NCBI GenBank assembly: GCA_000442125.1 | Contig: KE546966.1 | Location: forward strand, 768,969 to 832,968 | Direction: 5' to 3' | Length of the DNA: 64,000 nucleotides | Source: Opeltia flavorubescens | Taxonomy: Eukaryota; Ascomycota; Lecanoromycetes; Teloschistales; Teloschistaceae | In this document: piece after piece, positions 1 to 11,358 of the stretch | Layout of the letters: each line of letters opens with the position of its first letter | How positions within the stretch are numbered: position 1 is the first letter of the stretch | Translations under genes and position numbers: made by a program | Notes under the pieces: generated by a model | The model's database searches: none | The model's input: the letters and a program-made list of their open reading frames with translations, nothing else | Told to the model about the DNA's origin: nothing

Positions 1-170
1 TGCTCATCTTCCACACTCATTGCACCATGATAAGCATACTGGACTACCGAGGCGCTGGTGCCCTCACTGTGAGCCGCAAAACAACATGGGCATTGTATAT
101 ATTTTGCCATTGAAATGTGCAGAGGAAGCTTGCAGAAGCATTCGCTGTGACAGTAGACATTAACACTTAC

Positions 171-1134
171 GAGTTCTCCGTCTTTGTCCCATCGGGCAAA
201 TTCATCCGCAATCTCCTCGTATTCCATCTTGAGCCCCAGATTCATAATTTGCCACGCTTCGGCTAATACGCTCATCATCCCATGTTCGATACCGTTATGA
301 ACCATCTTGATGTAATGTCCAGAGCCTCCTGTGCCAGCCTTGGCTACGCATGGATTACCTTTCGAATCTTTTGCAGCGACTTGCTCCAGGAGCGGCATGA
401 CTATGTCCAATGCTCTTTCCTCGCCGCCTGGACACATTGATGGGCCACGTCGAGCGGCTTGATATCCACCCGAAACACCCATGCCTGCGCTTGCTAATCA
501 ACTCGAATCTACATATCAGGATGTCGTGGTCATGTACCAATGTAGTAGACACCTCTGCTCAATCCTAGGATCAGCAAGATTTACACTTAGCAGGATTGGC
601 ATATAGCAGAATCAAATATTTTCATACATAGCCTCGGATACAGCGTTTTAATGCAAGTATTTGAAACAGGGAACGTGGTGTACTTACTGAGGGACCAATT
701 TACCCTGTCTTCTTTGAGTATTCTGCCAGTTCTCATTGCTCGCATCAATGATAATGTCACCCTTATCCAGGAACGGATGTAAGCCCTCAACCACGGTGTC
801 ACCAACGTTTCCATGGGGTAATGAGAAGATGATAATCTTGGGGGAGCCAAGACTGCTGCAGAGATCTTGATAATCTCCATGCTTCTCGAACCGATCTTGA
901 AGTCCATCTTTCTTCGCTGTAGCTATGAGCTGATCCATGGTTTCTTCGGACGGATCGTTGAGGGAAACGCTGATTCCGTGTTCAGCAAATAGAAGTGCCA
1001 TGCCGCCTCCCATGCTGCCGCAGCCGATCATGGCTAACTGCAGTGATGATTATGACATTAGTGTATCGGTTACCATTAAAAGCGCCGACTTAGCAGAGTT
1101 CGCATACCTTCTTGATTGCGGTTGGTTCAGCCAT
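171..1134 (-). CDS. 6-phosphogluconate dehydrogenase family protein (3' part cut by window edge)
   Basis: Exons 1134-1108, 1037-704, 564-538 and 484-171 join in frame (234 codons). The start ATG at 1134 opens a short first exon (MAEPTAIKK), followed by the NAD(P)-binding Rossmann motif GCGSMGGG. Near residue 125 comes the strongly conserved 6PGDH block GVSGGYQAARRGPSMCPGG, then the catalytic-type segment HYIKMVHNGIEHG, with the Lys and Asn that bind substrate in this family. The enzyme would oxidise and decarboxylate 6-phosphogluconate or a related beta-hydroxyacid in the cytosol. After residue 234 a donor (gtaagt at 170) opens an intron. A possible next exon is open at about 72-1, but its residues do not match 6PGDH clearly, so the C-terminal helical domain lies off the left edge. 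This could be a fungal 6PGDH paralogue rather than the pentose-phosphate enzyme itself. Confidence 0.85.
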
Positions 1135-1289
1135 ATTCAACGAAACTTGCTTTGTTGACTAGACGAAAACGTAGAGAGATGAGTTCACGACTGAATCTTT
1201 TTCTCTAGAATACTGCAGAGCTTCGAATTATAGAACGGTCGTCAATATTTGAAGAGAGTATCAGTCTTTTAGTGCAATCTATGTTCAAC

Positions 1290-2060
1290 GTATACTAGAC
1301 ACTTTGGATAGAAAAAATATGGCAAAACATCAAGAAATATGCTTAAGACAGGATTACGGAGTAGGATAATTGCCAAGCCAAACCTGGTATCACTCTGAAT
1401 ATGATTAGTTTCCTTTACATAAGGAAGGAAATACTGGTTTAGCCATAGCCAAGTACGTTGATGTAATGCCTCAAAAGTTGGCAAGACGTAATCGGTGGAA
1501 GGCACCGTGCCAGCTTTCCACTCGCCCGATTAAGAGAATAGCATGTGGTCCTCTATCGCAAGATGACGTCGCTTGAAGCCATTTCTATGCTTGCTACCTA
1601 CCAATCTGTCCAGTCTATCGAGTCTGTCCGAGGCGTATTTTATCAATTCGAGCAGCTTGGCGCCAAGGAAGTCCTCTACAAGAATTCCATTTTCAATGGC
1701 AGAGATGTTTCAAAACACAGAGATTTGGTGGCATATTTTTGAGTGATACCAAATATTGACATGACGCTATCTCATTCCCTGTGCTTGAATTCGACCTACC
1801 CTGATGCCAAAAGCGCCAGAGCTCCATTGACGAACGCCTCCAGATCGACGACCCCTCGAACAAAGGTCTGCGCAATGAAATACAGAGGCATCCAAGTCAT
1901 CAATGGTAAAATACAGAACACAATATCAGCTTCCAGCAAAATCTTTGCCTGTTTTTATACACTCCGGCCCCTTGTGTCCAACCAATTGGTTTGATGAGCC
2001 CTTGCCTCCCAGGATATCGATCAGAATGGAAAACAATTAGAAGGCCACCGAAAAGTCTCA
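1290..2060 (-). pseudogene. Decayed protein-coding relic, family not recognised
   Basis: Protein-like stretches lie in order on this strand but in different frames. They include a segment containing LGGKGSSNQLVGHKGPECIK (about 2015-1930), a membrane-like segment with ILPLMTWMPLYFIAQTFV (about 1945-1815), and AIENGILVEDFLGAKLLE through EDHMLFS (about 1705-1530). The last is followed in the same frame, after a single TAA, by SGEWKAGTVPSTDYVL and on to about 1300. No set of splice sites that I could find joins them into one open frame, and no credible start codon fits. The relic lies between the 3' end of the ASE1 gene and the 5' end of the 6PGDH gene. I read it as a disabled gene. Chance open frames are the main alternative. 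Confidence 0.35.
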
Positions 2061-2067
2061 TGTAGGC

Positions 2068-4567
2068 TTAGAAGGCGTCTTCGTCGGTCCACCCGGCATC
2101 ACTACCAGCTTGGACATGTCGTCCGGTGGCCTCCTCGACCACTGTCTCAGTCCTCATACCAGTGCCATACATCCCTCTGAACTTTTTTCCCGGTCCTCCT
2201 CGAGGAGGTGTATATCCGCCTTCCGGCGTGAAGCGTTTCCCCGTCTTCGCCGCTCGAAGTTTTGCATAATAGGCTTCGCTCGCATCTACTTCAGGTTCCG
2301 AAGCGTCATCGAACGTCTCCCAATTCTCCGACCCTGAAGCTGCAGTGGTGGACGTCGAAGTTGTTGAGATCTGTCTGCTGTCTGCGATAGGTGCGTATTG
2401 GCTCTTCTGCTGGTAACGAGGATCATAATGCTTCGACGTCTGCAGATCTCGATAATTCTGTGGCGTGTTTTGTTCCGACTGCATCGCTGACGAGGTAACA
2501 TACGACATCCGCTCTCGGTCATCGTATACATCTTCGGGAGTAATTTGTCTTACGCTGCCAGTCCCCGTTGACGAGGCAACGCTCGCACAGCGAACATTTT
2601 CACTCTCGTTGTGATATCTGTCGTTGTGGGTCATCGGGGTCATGGTAGGTGGTTCAAATAGGTCTCGCATTTTGGGAGGTGGAGCACGTGAAGGAGGTGC
2701 CATCTTTCGCATTGTGTTCGTATCATATGATTTCTCTGGGGCGCGTCGTTCGGGCGAATTTCCACCGTATTGCATGTTACCTAATGGAACCCTCGCTGGT
2801 ATCTTGGATGGCGTTCTTCCCCCTGTAGTGGAAATGGTCGAACTCGCAAGTGGATTTCGCCTCAGTGTACCTGTTGGAGTCTTGGCACCTGAACGAGGTG
2901 GTGGTGCTCCTCTCATCACACTGCCAGCTCGTGAGCTTGAAGGGGGAGGCGCCGACTTCAGAGGAACTTTGACAGTTGTCGCTGCTGGGCCTGAGGGTGT
3001 TTTTGATCGAGGAGGTAACGCTTTGGCTGCGGCTGCTTCAAGTTCCTCCAGGTATGGTATTCCGTGGACGAGGAACGGACGACCAAATTCACCTTCCCAG
3101 CGTTCAAGAGTCTTCTTCAATTCAGCTTCCACCCTCGGGAGATCCTTGGCGATCCTCTTCCGCATCTTTTCTTCTCTCAACAGCCGCGTAGGATCACGCT
3201 TTTCGCCTTTCGTTCCCTTGCCAAGAAGTCGTGAGGCGTCCTGGCTGGAGGCTGCTAAGTCCTCGCGATCTTTGATCAATGATTTGTGCTTGTCGATGAG
3301 TTGTAATGTCGGCGCACGCTGCTCCTTCAATGCTTCTAGGCGAGCGATCTCCCCCTCATGAGCTGAAAGCAAGGCGTCGCTATATACATCTGAGAATGCT
3401 GGGGTGAATTCTAGCATCTCTTCTTCGGAGAGATATAACTCATCCCAAAGAGCCTGAAGTTTGTATCTTGCATCTTCGACAAAAAGGTGCAGATTTTGTC
3501 GTTTCAACTCGTTGAGACGGTCCAGCTCGGCCTCAAACTCGTTAATGACGCGAAGTCCACAGCCACGGTTCTTAGCTAGGAAACTCTTACGCTCAGGCTC
3601 CTCAATGCCGAGACGATCCCAGAGGCCTTCAACGACAGCCTTCAATTCTCTAAGCTTGCGTTCGCGGCCACGCTTGTCCTCAAGCAATCGATCTCGTTTG
3701 GCTTGTAGGCTTTGAATGTCTTGCTGATGCAATCCAAGCTGTTCTGGCGCTTCGCGATGGTATTTGACAATTGAGCTATCTGTCTGTGCTTGAGGTGTTC
3801 CTAGCTCAGCCCACAAATTCACGATTTCTTCCCCAACTGCCTTCACGAGTGCCAGTCGCCGGTTGTACTCATCATAAACGAGGGTGAACTCATTGTCCAA
3901 TGCTGTGAAGTATGAAGGAGAGAGATCAAAGGTGGGCGAGACGCGCGCATCGTTCGAGGTCGGAGGGAGTTTGATCTTAACGAAGGATGGTTCCAGGTGC
4001 AACGAGTAGGATTGGAGAGCTTGTACGAGTTCTATTGCAGATCAGTATCAAGGTAAGTCCGCCCTGTGGTGCAATCCCGTACTTTTTACTTGTTCGAACC
4101 TCTCGCTATGAAGTCTAGCAACAATGTTGTATTTCTCTTTGAGACCCGAAACGCAGCGTGTCAAGGGTACCGTGACTTTCAACTTTTGGTCTTCGAGTGC
4201 GTAAGTGCCGTTGGGTTTCTGATCCTCGAGAGAAGCTTCCATCTGCTTGATTGTCTTGATAATCCCATGCGCCTCTTCCGTGAGCTCATTTTTCTCGCTG
4301 CCAGCTTAGGTCAATTGGAGAAACAACCAAATGAAGGGATGAATCTTACGCTGTTACAAGTCGCAATTGGTTGTTCAACGTCTCGGATAGCGCTGCGAAG
4401 AGCTAGAATACTGCGCATCAGTAAATGCGCCATGCCATATTGTTGGAGAATCCCACCTCAGCTTCACGAGACTCTCTCTCGTGGGTCTCGACACCAATGT
4501 CATCGAATAAGCCGTGCAGCTGTCCGATGATGGTGGTAACTTGTGTAGTGAGGTAACTGGTGTCCAT
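2068..4567 (-). CDS. ase1: Microtubule-bundling protein Ase1/MAP65/PRC1 family
   Basis: Four exons (4567-4457, 4402-4350, 4297-4083, 4031-2068) give 780 aa. The protein crosslinks antiparallel microtubules of the spindle midzone and is needed for anaphase spindle stability. The N-terminus (MDTSYLTTQVTTIIGQLHGL, then ERESREAELFAALSETLNNQ) is the typical fungal Ase1 dimerisation region, and the rod to about residue 470 is strongly charged and helical. The spectrin-like microtubule-binding part is followed by a basic, Pro/Ser-rich, disordered tail (about residues 475-780) rich in SP and TP sites, as expected for CDK-regulated midzone proteins. An in-frame upstream ATG (MPNMDTS, at 4576) is possible. 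The start at 4567 fits family N-termini best. It shares a divergent 425 bp promoter with CSN5. Confidence 0.93.
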
Positions 4568-4992
4568 GTTTGGCATGCTGGACTCGAGGCAAGAAATGAT
4601 TGCCAATGTTTGTAACGATAGCTCAAACAATCAAGGCACAATGTCTTCTTGAACGCATCGCACGTGGAAAAATTGATCAAGACTTATCGAATGGTAGAAG
4701 CTTTGAACTATCGAATGGCAGATCATGAGCGTGATGAGCTCGGCACCGAGTATCTACAGATGTTTGCGCGCGTCGGGTTGTCACGTAGCAACAATCTCGG
4801 CTTATCGGTTCACTGCTCTTCATGGTTAGATTCCGCTACACCGCCCTCATATTCTGCCGCTCGTTGTATTGGACGTCACTTTATTCGGATCAACCATATT
4901 CGACATAATGAGTTTCTGTCGGTCTCAATAGCCTGATACACAGTATTGAGTTGCCGTACAGATTTACGAATGTAACCACATCCATTCTAAAA
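4568..4992. promoter_or_regulatory. Divergent intergenic region, ASE1 (-) / CSN5 (+)
   Basis: A 425 bp gap between two divergent start codons, so both promoters must lie here. I see no convincing TATA box or other named element, and open frames in it do not resemble proteins. Confidence 0.6.
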
Positions 4993-6047
4993 ATGGAGAG
5001 CTCACAGAAAGCTTGGGGTATGCCGGTTTTCGCGAAGATGGACAACGAGTACTAACAGCTACAGAGCTCGAGAATGCTGTCAAGCTTGTGGACCCTCATC
5101 GAGACGCCCTGTATAACTACGATGAAGCAGAGCAAAAAGCAATCTCTAATGAGCGACCTTGGAAGAAGGACCCGAACTACTTCAAAAACGTCCGTATCTC
5201 AGCCGTCGCCCTCCTGAAAATGGTAATGCATGCGCGCTCTGGGGGCTCCCTGGAAATCATGGGATTGATGCAGGGCAAGATCGCAGGTGACACATTCGTT
5301 GTTACTGATGCTTTCCGATTACCTGTCGAGGGAACAGAAACGAGAGTCAATGCCTCCGCAGAAGCAGACGAGTACAGCGCGCAGTATCTTCAGTCGTGTC
5401 GTGATAATGGACGGATGGAGAACGCTGTAGGATGGTATCATAGTCATCCCGGGTATGGCTGCTGGCTTTCCGGGATCGATGTTTCGACGCAGAATTTGCA
5501 GCAGTCCTTCCAGGACCCTTTCCTCGCGGTCGTTATCGATCCCGACAGAACAATCTCCGCAGGGAAGGTAGAAATCGGTGCTTTCCGAACATATCCGGAA
5601 AATTACAAGCCTCCAAATAGCGGCGGTGGGGACGAATATCAGACAATTCCTCTCAACAAGATTGAAGATTTTGGGGCGCACGCCAGCCAATATTACTCGC
5701 TCGAGGTCTCACATTTTAAGAGCTCCTTGGACTCGTACTTGCTTGAGTTGCTGTGGAACAAATACTGGGTCTCGACATTGAGTCAAAGTCCACTGTTTAC
5801 AAATCGTGACTACAGTAGCAAACAGATGCTTGACCTAAGTCAGAAGATCCAGAACGTGGAGAAAAGCTTGCAAGCGCATGCGAGAGGAGGGCCTCGGACA
5901 AACGCTAAGGATTCGCAGTTGGACAAGGTTGTAAGAGACAGCAATAAGATTGCTGGAGAGGAAGTCACGGGGCTCCTCGCGGGCGATGTCAAAGCGAAGC
6001 TATTCAATGGCGTCGGGGTGCCCACGGTGGAGACACGAATGCGATAA
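4993..6047 (+). CDS. csn5: COP9 signalosome subunit 5 (deneddylase)
   Basis: Two exons (4993-5017, 5065-6047) give 335 aa. The short first exon encodes MESSQKAW. The intron carries a gtatgc donor, a ctaac branch-like motif and an acag acceptor, and splicing restores the conserved [21 protein letters not shown]-terminus. CSN5 is the JAMM metalloprotease that removes Nedd8 from cullins inside the COP9 signalosome. The MPN+ zinc site is intact: the Glu in [13 protein letters not shown] and the [14 protein letters not shown] block with its two His and Asp, followed by STQ. The C-terminal helical part contains [20 protein letters not shown]. Length is normal for fungal orthologues. Reading straight through the intron would start at a non-ATG codon, so the spliced start is preferred. 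Confidence 0.96.
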
Positions 6048-6203
6048 CAAAATTCGGAGTGGCGGATTCTATGCATTTCGAATGATGAAATGATTCTTAT
6101 GAGCTGAATAGACAAGCGTTGGAGCGCCCGATGGCGTTGATGATTCACCTATAGACCTATCCTATCCTGATCATCTACATGGCGAATAAAAGATGATACT
6201 GGC

Positions 6204-8236
6204 TCATCTGGAATCCGTTGGAGTTGCTTTCTCAGAATTGCTATTCATCATTGCTGCAAGCTCGTCGAGCCTCTGCAAGGATGTATCTCTGCCTAGTAGG
6301 GCCATTGTTGTATGCATGGGTGGGCCTGACCCACCCCTAGCAATACCCCATCGGAGGTAGAATTGAATAATCTTGTACATATCTTTGCCGGACTTGTCCA
6401 GCTCATGCGAAAGAGTGTTCATGGCTGTTGTCGTCGTTTCTCCGAGAGTGGCGATAGTCCAATTTTCAGGAAGAACCTCGCGGAATTTGATATTCACCAG
6501 CTGTAGTTGAGGCCAAAGATCTTCGCATGTTGCACGCATTTCGCCCGCGTGGTCAATGTTGGGCAATGGTGCATCGTAGAAGAAATACTGATAATTCTTG
6601 AAAAATTCCTCGAAAGTAGTGTAGTTCTTGGCTGTATGCTGCAACACGCCTGCAACGCGGCTTTTCAAATCTTGCCCTTTTAGATGATTTCTATGCTTTG
6701 TGTCAGTTGATGATCACAGATCCTCGTTAACGCAACTTACATATAAGTCCTCTCAGGATTCCAAGAGGGTCTTTCGAACTCTTGCTGGATCTTCATGGAG
6801 ACTCCACTTCCCAGACTCTCGAACTGTGATCCGTTCTCAGCAGCATAGTTTGTGGCGTATTTCTTCTGGAGGTACATCAGCTTATGGGGTTCGACTACTG
6901 TATTGCCTTTCGTAAATTTCAGGTCGAACTAGACAACTGTCAATTTTCTTCCACAGAGGCTCGGCTTCTTATAACGCACAGATTCCACAAGGTCTGGAAG
7001 GGACATAACGTCTGTTGTTTTTGTATGTGACCACCCATACAGTGCAACATAATTCAGAAGGGCTTCTGGAAAAATACCCTGCTCTTGGAACCTTCGGATG
7101 TTAAGGTCGCCTTTCCGTTTACTGAACTTCTGATGGCTACTGTCTTGGAGCAATCCAACGTGAGCAAATTCTGGGGGCTTCCATCCAAAAGCGTTGTATA
7201 ACAGCAAATGCTTCGGGGTAGATGACATCCATTCCTGGTTTTTAAACTGTCAGATCTTGGAAATGACTGTTTGAAATCGTAGTGCTTACTGCTGCGCGGA
7301 CGACATGGGTTATCCTCATATGATGGTCGTCAACCACATTAGCGAGATGATATGTAGGCAGTCCATCGGATTTCAGAAGGACAGGATCTTCGTATAGACT
7401 TTCACCAAGTTTTTGTGCCTTCTTGTTGCGATGTGGCTTTCCAACCATGCCATAGACTAAGTCCACATATTCTGGCGCCTCCGCAGGCACTCTCAAACGA
7501 ATTACGAAAGGCTCACCATTCGAAGCACGTTCACCAGACTCTTCAACGGATATTCCCTCACAAGTCCGATCATAGTCGCTTGGTAATCCAAGGCTGGCCC
7601 TTCGACGTGCAAGCTCGTTCAGCTTCTCCGAGGAGCAGAAACATCGATATGCGTGCCCCGACTGCAGAAGCTTCTCCGAATGCTCTAGGTACAAACTCGT
7701 TCGCTCGGACTGAATGAAGATTAGCGGTACTCCCGATGACCCGAAGACATATGTGTACTTGTTTGTAGGGTCCGTATGGGCCTCCAATGTCAGGGCCTTT
7801 TCCCAATCAGAATTCTACGGTCAAAGATGCCACCAGCTAACATAGATATACCCTCATCCCAGTTTAGCCCAGACCACTTAAGATCACTGTACAATCGCTC
7901 CTCCGCATCTGCGACAGTCCTTCTCTTCAGAAAGTCAGTCGCAATCTCAATCCAGCATAACAAGACGAGCGAGCCTACTTTATCTGTGTCTTCAACACGT
8001 AACAGGAATTTGCCACCAGTGGCTTTGGCAAGTAAATAATTGAATAGCGCTGTTCGTAGCGATCCTAAATGAAGATATCCTGTAGGAGATGGAGCAAAGC
8101 GAGTTCTAGCCGGCGTTGAAGGAAGCTGTTCTGGTACCCTTCTTTCTCCGGCTCTTGTCTTGCAGCTGGATGAAAAGGTACGACATTCGTTCCAGATGAT
8201 CTTCTTCCATATAGACCTAGACCTCGTCAGGAGCAT
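6204..8236 (-). CDS. MSE1: Mitochondrial glutamyl-tRNA synthetase
   Basis: Seven exons (8236-7979, 7924-7852, 7796-7759, 7709-7290, 7234-6980, 6928-6741, 6690-6204) sum to 572 aa. It charges mitochondrial tRNA-Glu (and probably tRNA-Gln, as discriminating and non-discriminating forms look alike here). The N-terminus [15 protein letters not shown] is basic and hydrophobic, like a mitochondrial presequence. The class I signature HIGH appears as HLGS in [20 protein letters not shown], and KMSKS appears as KFSKR. EDTDK, GLNWDEG and [14 protein letters not shown] are characteristic GluRS segments. The C-terminal exon is the anticodon-binding helical domain. An open frame upstream of the ATG starts only with TTG, so 8236 is used. 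Its start faces that of the J-protein gene, separated by 316 bp. Confidence 0.94.
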
Positions 8237-8552
8237 ATCATACGGGATTGATCTAGGATGAGTGGCTTGCAATGATGCGCACGCCAAGGAGGGTGGATGT
8301 TGCTATCGTTGGAGCTAAGGATCCTGTAGATTTAATTTTTGGCAGCACCTGTCAATTTCATATCCAATGGAAACTGCACAGTCCATCGTTTTCGGTGTGG
8401 TAGTGACGAGAATTTACGATTTTTGGCTACTAAAAAGCTCATTTTGAACCTGGCGCACTCCAAACTTAAGTGATTAAGAGTATGTAAGGGGTGTGCATAC
8501 TACTGCGGCTGTCCGGGGCATACATATATGAAATAATAGCTGACAAAAGACA
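8237..8552. promoter_or_regulatory. Divergent intergenic region, MSE1 (-) / J-protein (+)
   Basis: A 316 bp gap that must hold both promoters. No named element is recognised. ATG triplets here (8369, 8488, 8529) run quickly into stops and cannot serve the J-protein frame. Confidence 0.5.
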
Positions 8553-10015
8553 GTGGAGAGTCCAACAGAAGCTATCGACCTGTACGGTCAGCACACATCA
8601 TGTCTAATGTATCACATCAATATTAATATCATTTCTCGCAGAGATCCTGGGGATAACACGAAATGCGACGAAGGCCGAGGTCAAGAAGGCATATCACAAG
8701 GTCAATACATCTGAATAAAATGAGTCCCCAGTGATTAATTTGACATAGGCGGCACTATTGAGTCACCCAGATAAGGTTGGCGAAAATGAACGAGCCGCCG
8801 CCGATATCAAATTCAAAAGTATCAGCAAAGCCTATGAGATCCTATCTGACGATGACAAGAGAGATGCATACAACGCTCATGGAATGGCTGCATTTGAGGC
8901 TGGCAACCCCATGGACGCCAATGTGGACCTTGACGATATACTCGCACAGATGTTCGGTATGCATGGGATGAACGGATCCGGCGGGAGAGGCCCGGGCCCA
9001 AGCAAACCCCGAAAAGGACAGGACGAGGAACAGTCGTACACTATCACCTTAGAAGAGGCGTATAAGGGAAAAACCACGAAGTTCGCCAGTAAGAAGAACA
9101 TCATTTGCAAAGGCTGCAAGGGAAGCGGCGGAAAGGACAAAGCAAAGCCCAAGGAATGTGGTCCATGTCATGGCAGAGGTATTACTTGCAAGGTTCATGA
9201 AATCATTCTTTCTAACTGTAGTTGTCAGGGACGCAGCAAGGACTTAAGGCTGTAGGGCCAGGCCTAGTCACCCAAGAAACCGTGATCTGCAACTCCTGCA
9301 AAGGCACTGGCAGTGTATATCGGGATAAAGAGAGGTGTAAGAAGTGCAAAGGAGAGCGCGTGGTGGAAGAGAAGAAGGTGCTCGAACTTTACATCCCGAG
9401 AGGATCAAAGTACGTCTCGTAGGCTTTACCCTGGTAGATCATTGGCTAAAATGTTACAGAGAAGGAGACAAGATCGTTCTAGAAGGCGAAGCGGACCAGC
9501 TCCCAGGTCAAGAGCCAGGAGATATTGTCTTCAATTTGGTGGAAGCAGAACACAATACTTTCCGCCGAGCTGGTCCGGATCTTCTAGCAGAGATACATAT
9601 CGATCTATCAGAAGCTCTTTGTGGCTTTTCTAGGATAGTAGTAAAACATCTCGACGGACGCGGCCTTCATGTCAAGCATCCCCAGCATGGACACGGTTCC
9701 TTGAAACCCGGATCGATCATCAAAGTCGCTGGTGAGGGTATGCCCCACAAGAAGAGTGACTTACGGGGTGATCTATACCTGATCGTCAATGTTGAATTCC
9801 CTGATAGCGAATGGTTGAAACAAGATTCACGGATTGAAAAGCTAAGAGAATTGCTGCCAAAATCTGGAAACCCCATCGATGCGGAAACGATTGACGAAGT
9901 CGATTATGAAGAGAAGGCTAATCTCGACGAATTTGGGGGCGGCGATGACCACGGCGATCAATGGGAAGATGAAGAGGATGAACAAAACGGCCAGCCTCAA
10001 TGCGCGCAGCAATGA
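8553..10015 (+). CDS. Type I (DnaJA/Ydj1-Xdj1 class) Hsp40 co-chaperone, apparent GTG start
   Basis: Five exons (8553-8586, 8642-8700, 8749-9178, 9229-9409, 9460-10015) give 419 aa. It stimulates Hsp70 ATPase and delivers substrates. J-domain: DLYEILGITRNATKAEV, with HPD in LLSHPDKV. A Gly/Met-rich linker contains FGMHGMNGSGGRGPG. The zinc-binding region has four repeats: CKGCKGSG, CGPCHGRG, CNSCKGTG and a fourth starting CKKCKGER. The substrate-binding barrels follow, then an acidic tail ending CAQQ, a CaaX-type farnesylation motif like that of yeast Ydj1. Exon 1 is fixed by the conserved DLYE coding and its donor at 8587, but the only in-frame start-like codon before a stop is GTG at 8553 (coding for VESPTEAIDLYE). 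The ATG at 8600 lies inside the intron. The 5' end is therefore the uncertain part. Confidence 0.9.
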
Positions 10016-10426
10016 GGTAGTGAGCAAGATATGCTTTAGACATAGACGCATTCCAGGGCGTTCAGAGAGTTCAGGTTGGCATTTTTCATAGCGAGGGTAT
10101 CGCGGCATCCTGTAAATACTCTTTAGAGTCATTCAGAAGGCTTTACAGCCCAATTCATATTCCTACCCAATAAGCCCTTAATATTCTGGTTGTGAATGAT
10201 TAATATCAGGGGTCGAAATTCTAGGTCTAAAATCTAGGGCTATTATGATTTTTGCCCTTGCTCGCTTAATGCTACTGCACGCTAAGGTGATCTCACGATT
10301 GGCGATTATCGACGACAACCAGGGCGATAATTCATAGTTTGTTCAACCAACCGACAAGGTAGACATTCGAGCACTCCAAGAAGCTTCAGGTCTTTACATC
10401 CCTTAAAATTAACTTATTACCCGCAG
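10016..10426. promoter_or_regulatory. Intergenic region upstream of RPL32
   Basis: A 411 bp gap between the J-protein stop and the L32 start, both on the plus strand. It must hold a terminator for the first and the ribosomal-protein promoter for the second. I see no element I can name with confidence. Confidence 0.5.
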
Positions 10427-11111
10427 ATGGTTGCCGCAAAAAAGCATATCCCGATCGTCAAAAAGCGTATGTTCAACTGACTCGTTATCCATTCTTCAGA
10501 CCGGGCAAATCCAGTCGACAATCAGAAGCGATGCTGAAATGGAGATGTAGGCACAAAGCGCTTCAACCGTCACCAAAGCGATCGGTTCAAATGCGTCGAC
10601 CCAAGCTGGAGGAAACCCAAGGGTATCGATAATCGAGTTAGAAGACGATTCAAGGGCCAGGCTGCTATGCCATCGGTATGTCACCTTCCTTCTACAATTG
10701 CGATACAAGCTTGGAATAAGTGGAGAACCGGCGAAGAATTGGAATATCACGGATGAAGGAGCTTTAGATTATGGGCCAAAAGCACTAATGTTGCCGCTGT
10801 CAATAGATTGGATATGGATCAAATAGAAAAACACGCCACATGATGCCTTCCGGTCACAAAGCTTTCTTAGTCAACAGTACTTCCGATGTCGATCTCCTCC
10901 TGATGCACAACAAAACCTACGCTGCTGAGTATGTCATCCTCGGCTGCTTGTTTGAATTCAAAATTGGGAGGTTCTGGTTGAGGTTGCTAACCTTTCTTCT
11001 AGAATTGCTCATGCAGTATCGTCGAGAAAGCGGGTGGAGATTGTTGCGAGGGCGAAGCAATTGGGCGTGAAGGTCACGAATGCAAAGGCGAGGGTCACTA
11101 CAGAGTCATGA
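10427..11111 (+). CDS. RPL32: 60S ribosomal protein L32 (eL32)
   Basis: Four exons (10427-10466, 10551-10675, 10807-10928, 11003-11111) total 396 nt, giving 131 aa, the normal length of eukaryotic eL32. The spliced protein starts [20 protein letters not shown] and continues with [52 protein letters not shown] and [17 protein letters not shown], all hallmark L32 blocks. It is a basic structural component of the large ribosomal subunit. Three introns (84, 131 and 74 nt) in a short ribosomal-protein gene are usual in filamentous fungi. The last exon ends KARVTTES. Confidence 0.97.
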
Positions 11112-11358
11112 AGGGGTTTTAGACATAAATATGGACTTAACCAATTGCAATTTCCAACTTTCTCTATCTTGCGATGTCTCATCAACAAGCACGTATCTGG
11201 CATCACTAGGGACAACGCAATGACCATTGCCAATGAATAGGACCTCCCTCCCAGGCCACGGATCGAGATACTATGTCGATGACATCGTAGGAGGATTGTG
11301 TTTATGACAAGCCACAAAAAATAGGTGTATCAATCAACATCTTGCTGCGATATCTCAA

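Noticed and set aside
2624-3361. Long plus-strand open frame (245 aa) inside ASE1
   Set aside because: Antisense shadow of the strongly conserved Ase1 exon; low-complexity Arg/Ser/Gly translation with no family likeness.
11009-11317. Minus-strand open frame across the last exon of RPL32
   Set aside because: Antisense to a certain ribosomal protein exon, with a non-ATG start.
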